Shown one piece after another: positions 34,666 through 44,084 of a stretch of 64,000 nt of DNA. Location: the NCBI RefSeq assembly GCF_000719095.1, contig NZ_JOEH01000023.1, positions 77,783 through 141,782 of the forward strand, given 5' to 3'. Both the position numbers and the translations under genes were made by a program. The notes below the pieces were generated by a model. That model made no database searches and had not been told where the DNA came from. It saw only the letters and a program-made list of their open reading frames with translations. Position 1 is the stretch's first letter. Every line of letters starts with the position of its first letter. This DNA comes from Streptacidiphilus jeojiense. GTDB taxonomy: Bacteria > Actinomycetota > Actinomycetes > Streptomycetales > Streptomycetaceae.

Positions 34666-35486
34666 GCAATGAGAGCCGTGGGCAGAAGCGGGAACGCATC
34701 CGTGAACACCTGCTCGACCTCGTCGAGACGACCCGGGTCGGCGCGATGATCCCGGGCGAACGGCAGCTCTGCGAGGAGTTGGCGGTGTCCCGTCCGACCC
34801 TGCGCTCGGTCGTCGACGACCTGGTGCGGGACGGGCTGCTGGTCCGCGAGCACGGCCGCGGCGTGTTCGTCGCCAAGGCCAAGGTCGCCCAGCACCTCGC
34901 CCAGACCGCCGGCCAGGCCCTCGGCGTCGGCGGCGTGGACGGCGACTGGACCAGTCGCACGGTGGACTTCCGCAGCACCACGGCCGGGCCCAGGATCGGC
35001 CGGCGGCTGCGGGTCTCCCCGGGCGAGCCGATCCTGCGGATCATCCGGCTGCGGAGCGTGGACGCCGTCCCCATGTCGGTGGAGACGCTCTACGTCCCGC
35101 AGTCCCTGGTCCCCGGGCTGACCGCGCTCGACCTGGAGGAGCACTCCTTCTACCAGCTCCTCGGGCGCCGGTTCGGCATCCTGCTCAGCGACGCCTCGCA
35201 GATCATCGAACCCACGGTGGTCGACGAGACCGAGGCGGAGATGCTGGGCGTCCCGCTGCACGCCCCGGCGCTGCTCTTCGAGCGGGAGACCAGGGACGCG
35301 GACGGCCGGGTGGTGGAGTTCACCCACTCCGTCTACCGGGGCGACCGCTACCGGATCTCCACCCAGCTCTCCCTGGCCGCACGGCCCGACAACGGCCGCG
35401 TACTCGGCGGTTCCTGGTCGGCGGCCACGACGGTGCCCGGTGCGGACACCCTCGTGGTGGACCCGTACTGGACCGACAAGGAGTAA
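34659..35486 (+). CDS. GntR-family (HutC/UTRA) transcriptional regulator
   Basis: Repressor-type protein of 275 residues from ATG 34659. The N-terminal winged helix includes REHLLDLVETTRVG, LCEELAVSRPTLRSVVDDLV and EHGRGVFVAKAKVAQ. The C-terminal UTRA ligand domain includes EPILRIIRLRSVDAVPMSVE and ends with VVEFTHSVYRGDRYRI, as in DasR, the GlcNAc/glucosamine-6-phosphate sensor of Streptomyces. It is divergent from the sugar operon and probably represses it. GGAGG lies 12 nt upstream, a loose spacing, so a slightly different start is possible. In known csn operons a ROK repressor holds this place. Confidence 0.9.
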   Translation: MVSNESRGQKRERIREHLLDLVETTRVGAMIPGERQLCEELAVSRPTLRSVVDDLVRDGLLVREHGRGVFVAKAKVAQHLAQTAGQALGVGGVDGDWTSRTVDFRSTTAGPRIGRRLRVSPGEPILRIIRLRSVDAVPMSVETLYVPQSLVPGLTALDLEEHSFYQLLGRRFGILLSDASQIIEPTVVDETEAEMLGVPLHAPALLFERETRDADGRVVEFTHSVYRGDRYRISTQLSLAARPDNGRVLGGSWSAATTVPGADTLVVDPYWTDKE

Positions 35487-35509
35487 CCAGCAGCACCCCC
35501 ACTGAATCC

Positions 35510-35541
35510 CACCGCGCCGGCCCCGCCGGGCCGGCGCGGTG
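35510..35541 (+). terminator. Hairpin after the GntR gene
   Basis: CACCGCGCCGGC (35510-35521) and GCCGGCGCGGTG (35530-35541) form a perfect 12-bp stem with an 8-nt loop. Confidence 0.82.
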
Positions 35542-35571
35542 ATCCCGCACGCCCCACGAAGGGAACGGATC

Positions 35572-36690
35572 ATGCTTCGTCGCACTCTTGTCATGTCCGC
35601 CACGGCAGTCTGCGCGGTGGCCGCCGTCAGCGCCGGCTTCACCGTCGCCAACGCCGGGACCGGCACCGGAACCGGTCTCAAGGCCCAGGCCGGCGCCGCC
35701 CTCCAGCAGAAGTCCGCCACCTCCGGCGTCGAGCTGGAGACCTGGCTCTACGGCGGCTCGACCGGCGACAGCGAGTGCACCGCCGCCTCCGAGTACGCCG
35801 ACAACCGGGTGAAGAACGGGGCGCTCAAGCCCGAGTACTGGTCGGTCACCGGCAAGGGCAAGGTCACCCTGGAGAGCGCCACCAGCGGCAGCTGCAACGG
35901 CTACAGCGCCGCGAACGTCGCCGACCTCAAGGCGCACTCCGCCTACCAGTACCCCACCATCTCCGGGATGACCACGGCCGACGTCCACGCCCTGGTCAGC
36001 AGCAGCGCCAACCGCAGCGCCGCCGTCTCCCAGCTCAGCTCGCTGGTCTCCAGCGCCGGCCTCAGCGGCGTCGACGTCGACCTGGAGGACTACTGGTCCT
36101 GGAGCACCGCCGACTTCAGCAACTACAAGACCTTCCTCGGCCAGCTCGCCACCGCGCTGCACGCCAACGGCAAGAAGCTGCTGGTCGACGCCCCCGCCAT
36201 GACCGAGGACGCCTCCTTCTACGACTACGCCGCGGTCAGCGCCGAGGGCGTGGACGAACTGGAGATCATGGCCTACGACGAGGAGTTCGACACCCCGGAC
36301 GGCTCCCGCTGCCTGCCGATCACCCCGTACGCCTGGCTCAAGCAGGTCACCCAGTACGCCCAGAGCAAGGTCCCGGACCCGTCCCGGCTGGTCATCGGCC
36401 TGCCCTCGTACGGCATCAGCGCGCCCGACCCGTGCGACCTCAACAACGTCACCGGCAACATCCAGTTCAGCGACATGAAGAAGAGCCCGGGCTTCTCCAG
36501 CAACGCCTCGACCATCGCCGCGCGCCGCGACCCGTCCTCCGGCGAGATCCGCTGGGTCTCCGGCGGCACCCTGTACGACTACGTGGACAGCACCGCGCTC
36601 AACGCCAAGCTGGCGGTACTGACCTCACTGGGCGTCACCAAGGTCTCGGTCTGGTCCCTGGGCGGTGGCAACCCCTGGTTCACCGGCTGA
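35572..36690 (+). CDS. Secreted GH18-like glycosidase
   Basis: Exported protein of 372 residues. The signal spans residues 1-28 (ATAVCAVAAVSAGFTVANAG). The GH18 barrel motif appears as SGVDVDLEDYW (165-175), with Glu172 as acid/base and Asp170/Asp168 in place. The first Asp of the usual DGxDxDxE is Ser165. LEIMAYDEE and VSVWSLGGGNPW are later barrel strands. There is no carbohydrate-binding module. The substrate may be chitin or another N-acetylglucosamine polymer, and the nearby amino-sugar operon supports that. GAAGGGA 7-13 nt before ATG 35572 fixes the start. Confidence 0.82.
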   Translation: MLRRTLVMSATAVCAVAAVSAGFTVANAGTGTGTGLKAQAGAALQQKSATSGVELETWLYGGSTGDSECTAASEYADNRVKNGALKPEYWSVTGKGKVTLESATSGSCNGYSAANVADLKAHSAYQYPTISGMTTADVHALVSSSANRSAAVSQLSSLVSSAGLSGVDVDLEDYWSWSTADFSNYKTFLGQLATALHANGKKLLVDAPAMTEDASFYDYAAVSAEGVDELEIMAYDEEFDTPDGSRCLPITPYAWLKQVTQYAQSKVPDPSRLVIGLPSYGISAPDPCDLNNVTGNIQFSDMKKSPGFSSNASTIAARRDPSSGEIRWVSGGTLYDYVDSTALNAKLAVLTSLGVTKVSVWSLGGGNPWFTG

Positions 36691-36700
36691 CCCCGGTGCC

Positions 36701-36741
36701 TGACGCCCGGTCACGGAACCCCCACCCATGACCGGGCGTCA
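36701..36741. terminator. Bidirectional hairpin between GH18 and GH3 genes
   Basis: TGACGCCCGGTCA (36701-36713) and TGACCGGGCGTCA (36729-36741) pair perfectly over 13 bp between two convergent genes. Confidence 0.85.
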
Positions 36742-36753
36742 CGACCACTCAGG

Positions 36754-39700
36754 TCACTGGACCACCGACCACACGAAGGTGGCCGAGCCGGAGACCTGGG
36801 CCTGGTCGGTCGCGGTCACGGTCACCGTGTAGGTCCCCAGCGTGCTGCTGGAGCCGGAGACGGTGCCGTTGGACGCGATGGTGATGCCGGGCGGCAGCCC
36901 GGTCGCGGTGAAGGTGAGGGCCGCCGACGCGTTGGAGTCCACGGCCTGGACGGGGAAGGAGACCGCAGCACCCTTAGGGCTGCTGTAGCCGAACGGGTTG
37001 ACCACCCCGACCGTCTCCGCGCCCGCCACGCCCGAGTTCGGGGTGACGTTGGCGCTGACCGCGGTGTTGGCCAGGGAGACCCCCGAGGCCGAGGCGCCGG
37101 CCGCGACCTGGCCGGTCAGGGTCTGGGCCAGCGTGGTCGAGCCGGTCAGCGGCAGGTTGTTGGACGCGTCCCCGACCTTGATCGAGTACGTGCCCGCCTG
37201 GGCCTCCCAGCGGTTGTTCGCCGCCGACCAGGAGGCCAGGTCGTGGACGGTCAGCGGGAAGGTGACGGTGGTGCTCTGGCCGGGGTTGAGGGTGACCCGC
37301 TGGAAGCCGCTGAGCTGCTCCGGCGGGTCCTGGCTGGCGGCGGGGTCGCCGACGTACAGCTGGGCCACGTCCGTGCCGGCCACCGACCCGGTGTTGGTGA
37401 CGGTCGCGGTGGCCGTCGCCGTGCCGTTGGCGTTGAAGGCGCCGACGTTGAGGTTGGCGAAGGAGAAGGTGGTGTAGGACAGCCCGAACCCGAACGGGAA
37501 GGCGGGGGTGATGTTCTGGGACTGGTACCAGCGGTAGCCGATGTCGACGCCCTCGCTGAAGCTGACGCCGGCCGAGGTGCCCGGCCACTGCGCGGTGGTC
37601 TGCGCCGGGACCTGGCTGACGCTGCCGGGGAAGGTGACCGGCAGCTTGCCCGACGGGTTGGCGGTGCCGAAGATCAGCGCGGCCATCGCGGCGCCGGTCT
37701 CCTGTCCGCCGTACCAGTTCTCGAACACCCCGGCGACCGAGTTGAGCCAGGGCATGACCACCGGCGAACCGCTGTTGACCACCACGATGGTGTGCGGGTT
37801 CGCCGCCGCCACGTCCGCGATCATCGTCTCGTCGGTGCTGGAGAGGTCGAGCGTGGTCAGGTCGCTCTCCTCGCCCTCCGGGGCGTTGACGTAGATGATC
37901 GCGTCGGTCGCGGCCTGGGCCGCGGCGACGGCCTGCGGGATGTCGGTGGTGCCGTTGTCGTTGCCCTGGGTGTAGGTGACCTTGACGTTAGGTCCGACCG
38001 CGTTCTGGATGCCGGTGATCGGCCAGATGGTGTTGGAGCTGGTGACCGTACCGCTGCCGCCGCCGGCGAGTTCCACTCCGGCGCCGCCGTCGGTGCCGAT
38101 CACCGCGATCGACTCGGTGCCGTTCGGGTTGAGCGGCAGCAGGCCGTTGTTCTTCAGCAGGACGCTGCCCTCCTCACTGAGCTGCAGCGCGGTCTGCTGG
38201 TGCGCCGCCGAGGTGACGGTGGCGGAGAGCGAGCCGGTCTGCGGGTTGTCGAACATCCCGAAGGCGAACATCTGGGTGAGGATCCGGGCGACGTTGGCGT
38301 TGAGCGTCGCCTGGCTCAACGTGCCCGCGGTGAGCGCCGCGGACAGCGCTGCGGCGTCGGAGAACGGCATCGCCACGTCCATGCCGGCCTCGGTCGACGG
38401 GACGCTGGAGTAGTCGGCGCCCCAGTCCGAGGTGATGTAGCCGCCGAAGTTGGCCTCCCCGTCCAGCCCCTTCTGCTGGATGTCGGCGTTCTGGCAGGAG
38501 GCGGCGCCGTTGACGACGGCGTAGGAGCACATCATCGCGGCCGGCGCGGACTTCTCGATGGAGGACTCGAACGGTGCCAGGTAGAGCTCCTCCAGGGCCT
38601 TCTGACTGACCGTCTCATTGCTGTTGCCGTTGGGGTACTGCTCCTGGTCGTAGGCCGCGGTGTGCTTGACCATGGCCATCACGCCCTGGCTCTGCAGACC
38701 CTGGACCTCGGCCGAGGTGATCCGGCCGGCCAGGTACGGGTCCTCGCCGTAGGTCTCGTAGGTCCGGCCCCAGCGAGGGTCGCGCACCAGGTTGGTGGTC
38801 GGGCCGAGCGAGACGTTCACGCCCTTGCCGGCGAACTCGTTGCCGATCGCCGAGCCCTCCTGCTGGATCAGCGTCGGGTCCCAGGTCGCGGCGGCGTTCT
38901 CGCCGTCCGGGAAGGCCGTCACGCCGCCGGTCCCGTCGCCGACCCCGTTGGGGCCGTCCTGCATGTTGGTGGGCGCGATGCAGAGGTTGGGGATGCCGGG
39001 GATGTGGCCGATGTAGGAGGAGGTGCCGTCGCCGGCGACCAGGCTGAGCTCCTCGGACTGGTCCATGGTGTTGAGCACCTGCTGGACCCGCTGGGCGACC
39101 GGCGCGGTGGAGCCGACCCAGGAGCAGGTCCCGTTGCCGCCGTTGCCGTTGCCGCCGGTGACCGGGGCCACCGTGGTCAGGCCGTAGACGTCGAGCTCGA
39201 AGATGGAGTAGCCGAACTGGGTCGCCCGCGCCGTGCCGTACACCCGGAGGTAGCGGTCGGTGGCCGAGACGGCTATCGACTGGTTGCCGCCGGTGCCGGT
39301 GGTGGTGGAGTAGACCGAGGTCCAGGTGGAGTTGTCGTTGGACACCTGGACCTGGAAGGCCGAGGCGTACGCGTCCTCCCAGAGCAGGTTCACGCTGCAG
39401 ATCTGCTGCGGGGCCCCGAGGTCGACCTCCAGCCACTGCGGGTCGCTGGCGGCACTGGACCAGCGGGTGCCGGGGTCGCCGTCGGTGGCGTCGGGCGCCG
39501 GGTAGTCGGTGGCGTCCTGAGTGGAGGAGGCCGTGGTCGGCTGGTCCAGCGCGAGGTCCTGGGTGCCGCAGTACTCGGTCGGACCGGTGCCGCCGCCCCC
39601 GCCGCTCGACCCCTGGGTGAAGGCCAGGTAGTGAAGGTTCCAGCCGCTGGAGTCCTGGACCACGGTGAGGGTCTGCTGACCCGCTGTCAGGCTGAGGCTG

Positions 39701-40761
39701 GCGGTGACGGTGGCCCAGGTCTGGTAGCCGCCGGTGCTGGGCACGGCGACGGCGCCGGTGAGGTTGGTGCCGGCGGCGTTGGCGATGTGCAGCGCGTCGG
39801 CGTTGGCGCTGGGCGCGGCCACCCGCAGGCTCACCGTGTAGATCCCGGCGGTGGCCACCTGGACGGTGTACTTGAACCACTGTCCCGACGTGGTCCAGCC
39901 CAGGTTGTAGCCGCCCCCGGCGGCGCTGGTGTCCTGGGTGTCCGCGCTGGCTTCGAGGTCGACGCCGTCGGTGCGGTAGCTGTTGGCGGTGCCGTTGGCG
40001 ACGCTGACGCTGTAGCCGACTCCCTGGCCGCCGGTGTCGTAGTTGGCCGCCTGCACGGTGCCCGGCACAGGTGCGGGCGTCCCGCCGAACGGCTGGTCGC
40101 CGCCGGTGCCGCCACCGCCGCTGGAGGCGAGGGTGAAGGCCAGGTAGTGGAAGTTCCAGCCGTTGGAGTCCTGGTCGACGGTGAGGGTCTGCTGACCCGC
40201 CGTCAGGCTGACGCTGGCGGTGACCGTGGTCCAGGTCTCGTAGCCGCCGGTGTTGGGGACCGCGACGGCGCCGCTGAGGTTGGTGCCGGCGGCGTTGGCG
40301 ACGTGCAGCGCGTCGGTGATCCCGTACGGCGAGGAGACCCGGAAGGCGACGCTGTACGTCCCGGCGGTGGCCACGTTGACGGTGTACTTGAACCACTGTC
40401 CGGCGGTGGTCCAGCCCATGTCGTCGGCGCCGCCGGCCGGGGTGGTGTCCAGGGTGTCGGCGGTGGCCTCCAGGTCGACGCCGTCGGTGCGGTAGCTGTT
40501 GGCGCTGCCGTTGGTGGAGCTGACGTTGTAGGCGACCCCCTGGCCGCCGGTGTCGTAGTTGGCCGCCTGGACCGTGCCCGGCACGGCGGCCGCGGTGCCG
40601 CCGAAGGGGGCGCTGGTGGCGGCGTAGGCCGCGGTGTGCGCGCCGGCGAGCGACAGGGCCAGCAGGGCCACCACGGTCAGCAGCGCGCGGAACGCGGGCC
40701 TGCGGCGGGGCGCTCGCCTTCTGCCGCGCAACGGCGGCAGCGGGTGGGGGAGAAGCCTCAT
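36754..40761 (-). CDS. Secreted multidomain GH3 beta-glycosidase with CBM6-like pair and CBM32-like module
   Basis: Exported enzyme of 1335 residues from ATG 40761. An Arg-rich leader and hydrophobic core (AFRALLTVVALLALSLAG) precede two CBM6-like domains (~50-190 and ~200-340) that are close copies of each other, then an F5/8-type C (CBM32-like) domain (~350-490). The GH3 catalytic domains follow, with nucleophile Asp779 in YITSDWGAD, RDPRWGRTYETYGEDP and KLPVTFP. After that come a fibronectin-type domain (~1080-1160) and a putative Ig-like domain to the end. GH3 enzymes release glucose, xylose or GlcNAc, and the DPRWGR type fits beta-glucosidase or xylosidase. A LacI-type operator lies upstream. 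Confidence 0.92.
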   Translation of the reverse strand: MRLLPHPLPPLRGRRRAPRRRPAFRALLTVVALLALSLAGAHTAAYAATSAPFGGTAAAVPGTVQAANYDTGGQGVAYNVSSTNGSANSYRTDGVDLEATADTLDTTPAGGADDMGWTTAGQWFKYTVNVATAGTYSVAFRVSSPYGITDALHVANAAGTNLSGAVAVPNTGGYETWTTVTASVSLTAGQQTLTVDQDSNGWNFHYLAFTLASSGGGGTGGDQPFGGTPAPVPGTVQAANYDTGGQGVGYSVSVANGTANSYRTDGVDLEASADTQDTSAAGGGYNLGWTTSGQWFKYTVQVATAGIYTVSLRVAAPSANADALHIANAAGTNLTGAVAVPSTGGYQTWATVTASLSLTAGQQTLTVVQDSSGWNLHYLAFTQGSSGGGGGTGPTEYCGTQDLALDQPTTASSTQDATDYPAPDATDGDPGTRWSSAASDPQWLEVDLGAPQQICSVNLLWEDAYASAFQVQVSNDNSTWTSVYSTTTGTGGNQSIAVSATDRYLRVYGTARATQFGYSIFELDVYGLTTVAPVTGGNGNGGNGTCSWVGSTAPVAQRVQQVLNTMDQSEELSLVAGDGTSSYIGHIPGIPNLCIAPTNMQDGPNGVGDGTGGVTAFPDGENAAATWDPTLIQQEGSAIGNEFAGKGVNVSLGPTTNLVRDPRWGRTYETYGEDPYLAGRITSAEVQGLQSQGVMAMVKHTAAYDQEQYPNGNSNETVSQKALEELYLAPFESSIEKSAPAAMMCSYAVVNGAASCQNADIQQKGLDGEANFGGYITSDWGADYSSVPSTEAGMDVAMPFSDAAALSAALTAGTLSQATLNANVARILTQMFAFGMFDNPQTGSLSATVTSAAHQQTALQLSEEGSVLLKNNGLLPLNPNGTESIAVIGTDGGAGVELAGGGSGTVTSSNTIWPITGIQNAVGPNVKVTYTQGNDNGTTDIPQAVAAAQAATDAIIYVNAPEGEESDLTTLDLSSTDETMIADVAAANPHTIVVVNSGSPVVMPWLNSVAGVFENWYGGQETGAAMAALIFGTANPSGKLPVTFPGSVSQVPAQTTAQWPGTSAGVSFSEGVDIGYRWYQSQNITPAFPFGFGLSYTTFSFANLNVGAFNANGTATATATVTNTGSVAGTDVAQLYVGDPAASQDPPEQLSGFQRVTLNPGQSTTVTFPLTVHDLASWSAANNRWEAQAGTYSIKVGDASNNLPLTGSTTLAQTLTGQVAAGASASGVSLANTAVSANVTPNSGVAGAETVGVVNPFGYSSPKGAAVSFPVQAVDSNASAALTFTATGLPPGITIASNGTVSGSSSTLGTYTVTVTATDQAQVSGSATFVWSVVQ

Positions 40762-40960
40762 GCCTTGTCCGTACCTTCCTCTGTGGATCGAATCGGTCAT
40801 GGGTGGGACCGGGACGCCCAGGGGCTCGCCGAGGCAGGGTGGTGCTACAACTGTGGTACTGGGTTGGGTAGTTGGTCGACGGCAGGCTGGTTCGACCGGT
40901 GGGCACGGGTGTGGACGGGCCCAGCCGGTGGAACCGGGCGCGGTTGACGAGCCTGAGCGG

Positions 40961-41005
40961 GAGAGCGCTCTCTCACGGTTTAAGGCACGCCTCAGTACAT
41001 GTCAA
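40961..41005 (-). promoter_or_regulatory. Promoter with LacI-family operator for the GH3 gene
   Basis: On the minus strand TTGACA (41000-41005) and TTAAAC (40978-40983) are spaced by 16 bp. The perfect palindrome GAGAGCGCTCTC (40961-40972) sits at the expected start of transcription. Its AGCGCT core is shared with CebR and other LacI-type regulators of polysaccharide use. The rest of the 366-bp gap between GH3 and the TetR gene holds nothing I recognise. Confidence 0.72.
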
Positions 41006-41126
41006 GGAGTGCGACGGACCGGAACCCCTCCGCCGCCCTGCTCCCGTGCGTCCCTGTCGCCCCTGACGGACCGACAAGTCCTGGTCGGGGAGCGGTGCGA
41101 GGCGGTGAGGTGGGGGTGGTGGCGGG

Positions 41127-41717
41127 TCAGCAGTCGCGGGCGGCGCCGATGATGGCGCGCAGGTAGCGCATGAACTGCCGGTGGGCCTCCTGCGGTACGC
41201 CGTTCTTGAGGGCGATCATCACGTAGTCGCCGACGGCGGCACTCACGGCGGCGTTGGCGACGGCGGTGAGCGGGTCCCCGGGGGCGAGGCCGAGCTCCGC
41301 CACCAGGGCGGGTCCGCTGAGGCGTCCGACGTCGGTCATATGGGTGGTGGAGACGGCCTGCAGCGCCGGGTTGGCGTCGTACATGGCGGCCACCAGCCGT
41401 GCCAGCTCCGGATCCGTGGTCTCGGCCTCGCCGAGCATCCACCGGTCGATGACCTCGCTGAACGACAGCTCCGGGTGGTCCGTGAAGGTCGCGGCCAGCC
41501 GCACGGTGATGTCGTCGGCGGCCGACGTGGCGATGTCGATCTTGTTGGGGAAGTACATCCGCACGGTCCGTGGCGCGACCTCGGCCGCCTCGGCGATGTC
41601 GGCGATGGTGGCGCCCTCGTAGCCGCGCTCGGTGAACAGACGGATCGCGGCGTGCTGGATGGCCGTCCGGCGCTTGGCCTTGGACCGTTCACGCAGGGAT
41701 GTCGCCGCTTCAGCCAT
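41127..41717 (-). CDS. TetR-family transcriptional regulator
   Basis: A 196-residue regulator. The DNA-binding domain is residues ~10-60 (AIQHAAIRLFTERGYEGATIADIAEAAEVAPRTVRMYFPNK in parts), followed by a helical ligand domain. It is divergent from an MMPL exporter, with an 11-bp inverted repeat in the 125-bp gap, the normal arrangement for a repressor of its neighbour. Confidence 0.93.
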   Translation of the reverse strand: MAEAATSLRERSKAKRRTAIQHAAIRLFTERGYEGATIADIAEAAEVAPRTVRMYFPNKIDIATSAADDITVRLAATFTDHPELSFSEVIDRWMLGEAETTDPELARLVAAMYDANPALQAVSTTHMTDVGRLSGPALVAELGLAPGDPLTAVANAAVSAAVGDYVMIALKNGVPQEAHRQFMRYLRAIIGAARDC

Positions 41718-41741
41718 GGCAGCACTCTAGCAGGAACGGCA

Positions 41742-41781
41742 TATTTGCCACCTGAGATACTTTTGCCTATGGTGGCAAATA
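41742..41781. promoter_or_regulatory. Operator-like inverted repeat between tetR and the MMPL gene
   Basis: TATTTGCCACC (41742-41752) and GGTGGCAAATA (41771-41781) are exact inverted repeats separated by 18 bp, in unusually AT-rich sequence for this region. Confidence 0.75.
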
Positions 41782-41842
41782 AGGCGGTGGTGGGGGACGC
41801 GACCGCTGCGCCCCCTTCCCGGACGAACGAGGAGCTCCTGCC

Positions 41843-44026
41843 TTGTCCACGTACCTGTACCGCCTCGCCCGATGGTGCTTCCGCAACCGCTGGAAGACGC
41901 TGGCCGCCTGGGTGGCGGTGGTCGTCGCCGCGGTCGTGATCGCCGGCGCGAGCGGCGGCAAGACCAACGACGCCCTGACCATCCCCGGCACCGAGGCGCA
42001 GCAGGCGCTGACCCTGCTGAAGGACCGGCTGCCCGCCGCCTCCGGGGCCTCCACCCAGGTGGTGTTCGCCGTCAAGGACGGGGACATCACCAGCCCCGCC
42101 AACCAGGCCGCCATCGACCGGGCCGTCACCGCACTGGGCGGGGTCAGCCAGGTCACCAGCGCCACCAACCCCTTCCAGGCCAAGGCGGTCTCGCCGGACA
42201 AGCGGGTCGCGCTGGGCAGCGTCACCTACGACGTGCAGTCCGCAGAGGTCAGGACCGGCACGGTGGACCAGCTGGAGCCGGCCGTCTCGGCCGCCCGCGA
42301 CGCCGGGGTCCAGGTGGAGTTCGGCGGCGCGGTCTACCCCAAGGCCGCAGCCGGCGCCGACTCCGAGGCCATAGGGATCGCCGTCGCGCTGGTCATCCTG
42401 TGCCTGACCTTCGGCTCGCTGGTCGCGGCCGGGCTGCCGATCATCACCGCCTTCTTCGGCCTGATCACCACGATGATGGGCATCACCGCGCTGGCCTCGG
42501 TCACCGACATCGCCTCCTCGGCGACCTCGGTCGCCACCATGCTCGGCCTGTCCTGCGGCATCGACTACGCCGTGTTCATCCTGGCCCGCTACCGTACCTA
42601 CCTGCTGGAGGGCCACGAACCCGAGGACGCCGCCGGCCGCGCGGCCGGCACCGCCGGAAGCTCCGTGGTCTTCGCCGCCCTCAGCGTCGTCATCGCCCTG
42701 TGCGGCCTCTCGGTGGTCGGGATCCCCTTCCTGACCACGATGGGCCTGGCCGCCGCAGCCACCGTCGCCCTGGCCCTGCTGGTGGCGCTGACCCTGGTCC
42801 CGGCCGCCTTCGGGGTCCTCGGCAGGCGCGGGGCCCGCTTCAGTCGACTGCCACTGCTGCGACGCGCCGAACCCGCGAGCCGCACCGCCGCCACCGAGCC
42901 CGAGAAGCTGACCGGCACCCGCTGGGCCCGCTGGGTGGTACGCCGCCGCATCCCGGTGCTGGTCGTCGGGGTCATCGCGCTGGGCGTCCTGACCGTCCCG
43001 GTGGCGAGCATGGACCTCGGCGTCCCCGGCAGCAACGCCCTGTCCACCAGCGACACCTCGCGCCGCGCCTACGACCTGACCACCGCTCACTTCGGCCCGG
43101 GCTACAACGGTGCGCTGACCGTCGTGGCCGACGACGTGGCCACCGCCGGCCAGGCCCAGCGGATCAGCGACGCGATCAGCGAGGTCCCCGGCGTCGCCTC
43201 GTCCTCGGTCGCCGTCGCCACCAACGGCATCGCACTGATCAACGTGGTCCCGACCACCGGCCCCAACGACCCCGCCACCACCGACCTGGTCCACCACATC
43301 CGGGACCAACGCACCGCCCTGGAGTCCGGCACCGGCGCCCACCTCCTGGTCGGCGGGGTCACCGCCACCAACATCGACGTCTCCGGCAAACTCGCCGACG
43401 CCCTGCCGGTCTTCCTGTTCACCGTGGTGGCCCTGGCGCTGGTGCTGCTCACCTTCGCGTTCCGGACCGTCATCGTGCCGATCAAGTCCGTCATCGGCTT
43501 CCTGCTGTCGGCCGGCGCCGCGTTCGGCGCCCAGGTCGCCGTCTTCCAGTGGGGGTGGGGCAAGAGCCTGCTGGGCATCGAACCCACCCAGACCTTGAGC
43601 TTCCTGCCGGTCATCCTGCTGGCGATCATGTTCGGGCTGTCCAGCGACTACGAGGTCTTCGTCGTCTCCCGCATCAAGGAGCAGTTCACCAGGACCGGTG
43701 ACGCCCGCCGGGCGGTGGTGCTGGGCACCGGGCAGTCCGCCCGGGTCGTCAGCGCGGCCGCACTGATCATGGCGTCGATCTTCGTCTCGTTCATCTTCTC
43801 GCCGGAACCGACCATCAAGGAGATCGGCTTCAGCTTCGCCGTCGGAGTCCTGGTGGACGCCTTCGTGGTCCGGCTGACCCTGGTCCCCGCCGTGATGGCC
43901 CTGCTGGGCGCCAAGGCCTGGTACCACCCGCGCTGGTTCTCCCGCTACGTTCCCGACCCCGACATCGAGGGCGAGCGCCTCGACGACCGGCTCGGCGACG
44001 GCAAGCACCGCCTGACCAAGGTCTGA
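41843..44026 (+). CDS. MMPL-family (RND-type) membrane exporter
   Basis: Transporter of 727 residues with two repeats, each with one helix, a periplasmic-type domain and five further helices (~165-345 and ~510-700). MMPL signature segments are ATMLGLSCGIDYAVFILARY and MFGLSSDYEVFVVSRIKE, each carrying the Asp-Tyr pair that relays protons. The start is TTG 41843, with CGAGGAG upstream. MMPL proteins export lipids or hydrophobic compounds in actinobacteria. Control by the adjacent TetR protein is likely. Substrate unknown. Confidence 0.93.
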   Translation: MSTYLYRLARWCFRNRWKTLAAWVAVVVAAVVIAGASGGKTNDALTIPGTEAQQALTLLKDRLPAASGASTQVVFAVKDGDITSPANQAAIDRAVTALGGVSQVTSATNPFQAKAVSPDKRVALGSVTYDVQSAEVRTGTVDQLEPAVSAARDAGVQVEFGGAVYPKAAAGADSEAIGIAVALVILCLTFGSLVAAGLPIITAFFGLITTMMGITALASVTDIASSATSVATMLGLSCGIDYAVFILARYRTYLLEGHEPEDAAGRAAGTAGSSVVFAALSVVIALCGLSVVGIPFLTTMGLAAAATVALALLVALTLVPAAFGVLGRRGARFSRLPLLRRAEPASRTAATEPEKLTGTRWARWVVRRRIPVLVVGVIALGVLTVPVASMDLGVPGSNALSTSDTSRRAYDLTTAHFGPGYNGALTVVADDVATAGQAQRISDAISEVPGVASSSVAVATNGIALINVVPTTGPNDPATTDLVHHIRDQRTALESGTGAHLLVGGVTATNIDVSGKLADALPVFLFTVVALALVLLTFAFRTVIVPIKSVIGFLLSAGAAFGAQVAVFQWGWGKSLLGIEPTQTLSFLPVILLAIMFGLSSDYEVFVVSRIKEQFTRTGDARRAVVLGTGQSARVVSAAALIMASIFVSFIFSPEPTIKEIGFSFAVGVLVDAFVVRLTLVPAVMALLGAKAWYHPRWFSRYVPDPDIEGERLDDRLGDGKHRLTKV

Positions 44027-44084
44027 CGAGGTCCCAGGGCGACCGACGACCGACTCGCCGCGCGCGCCGGGTCCCTCCTGGGGC

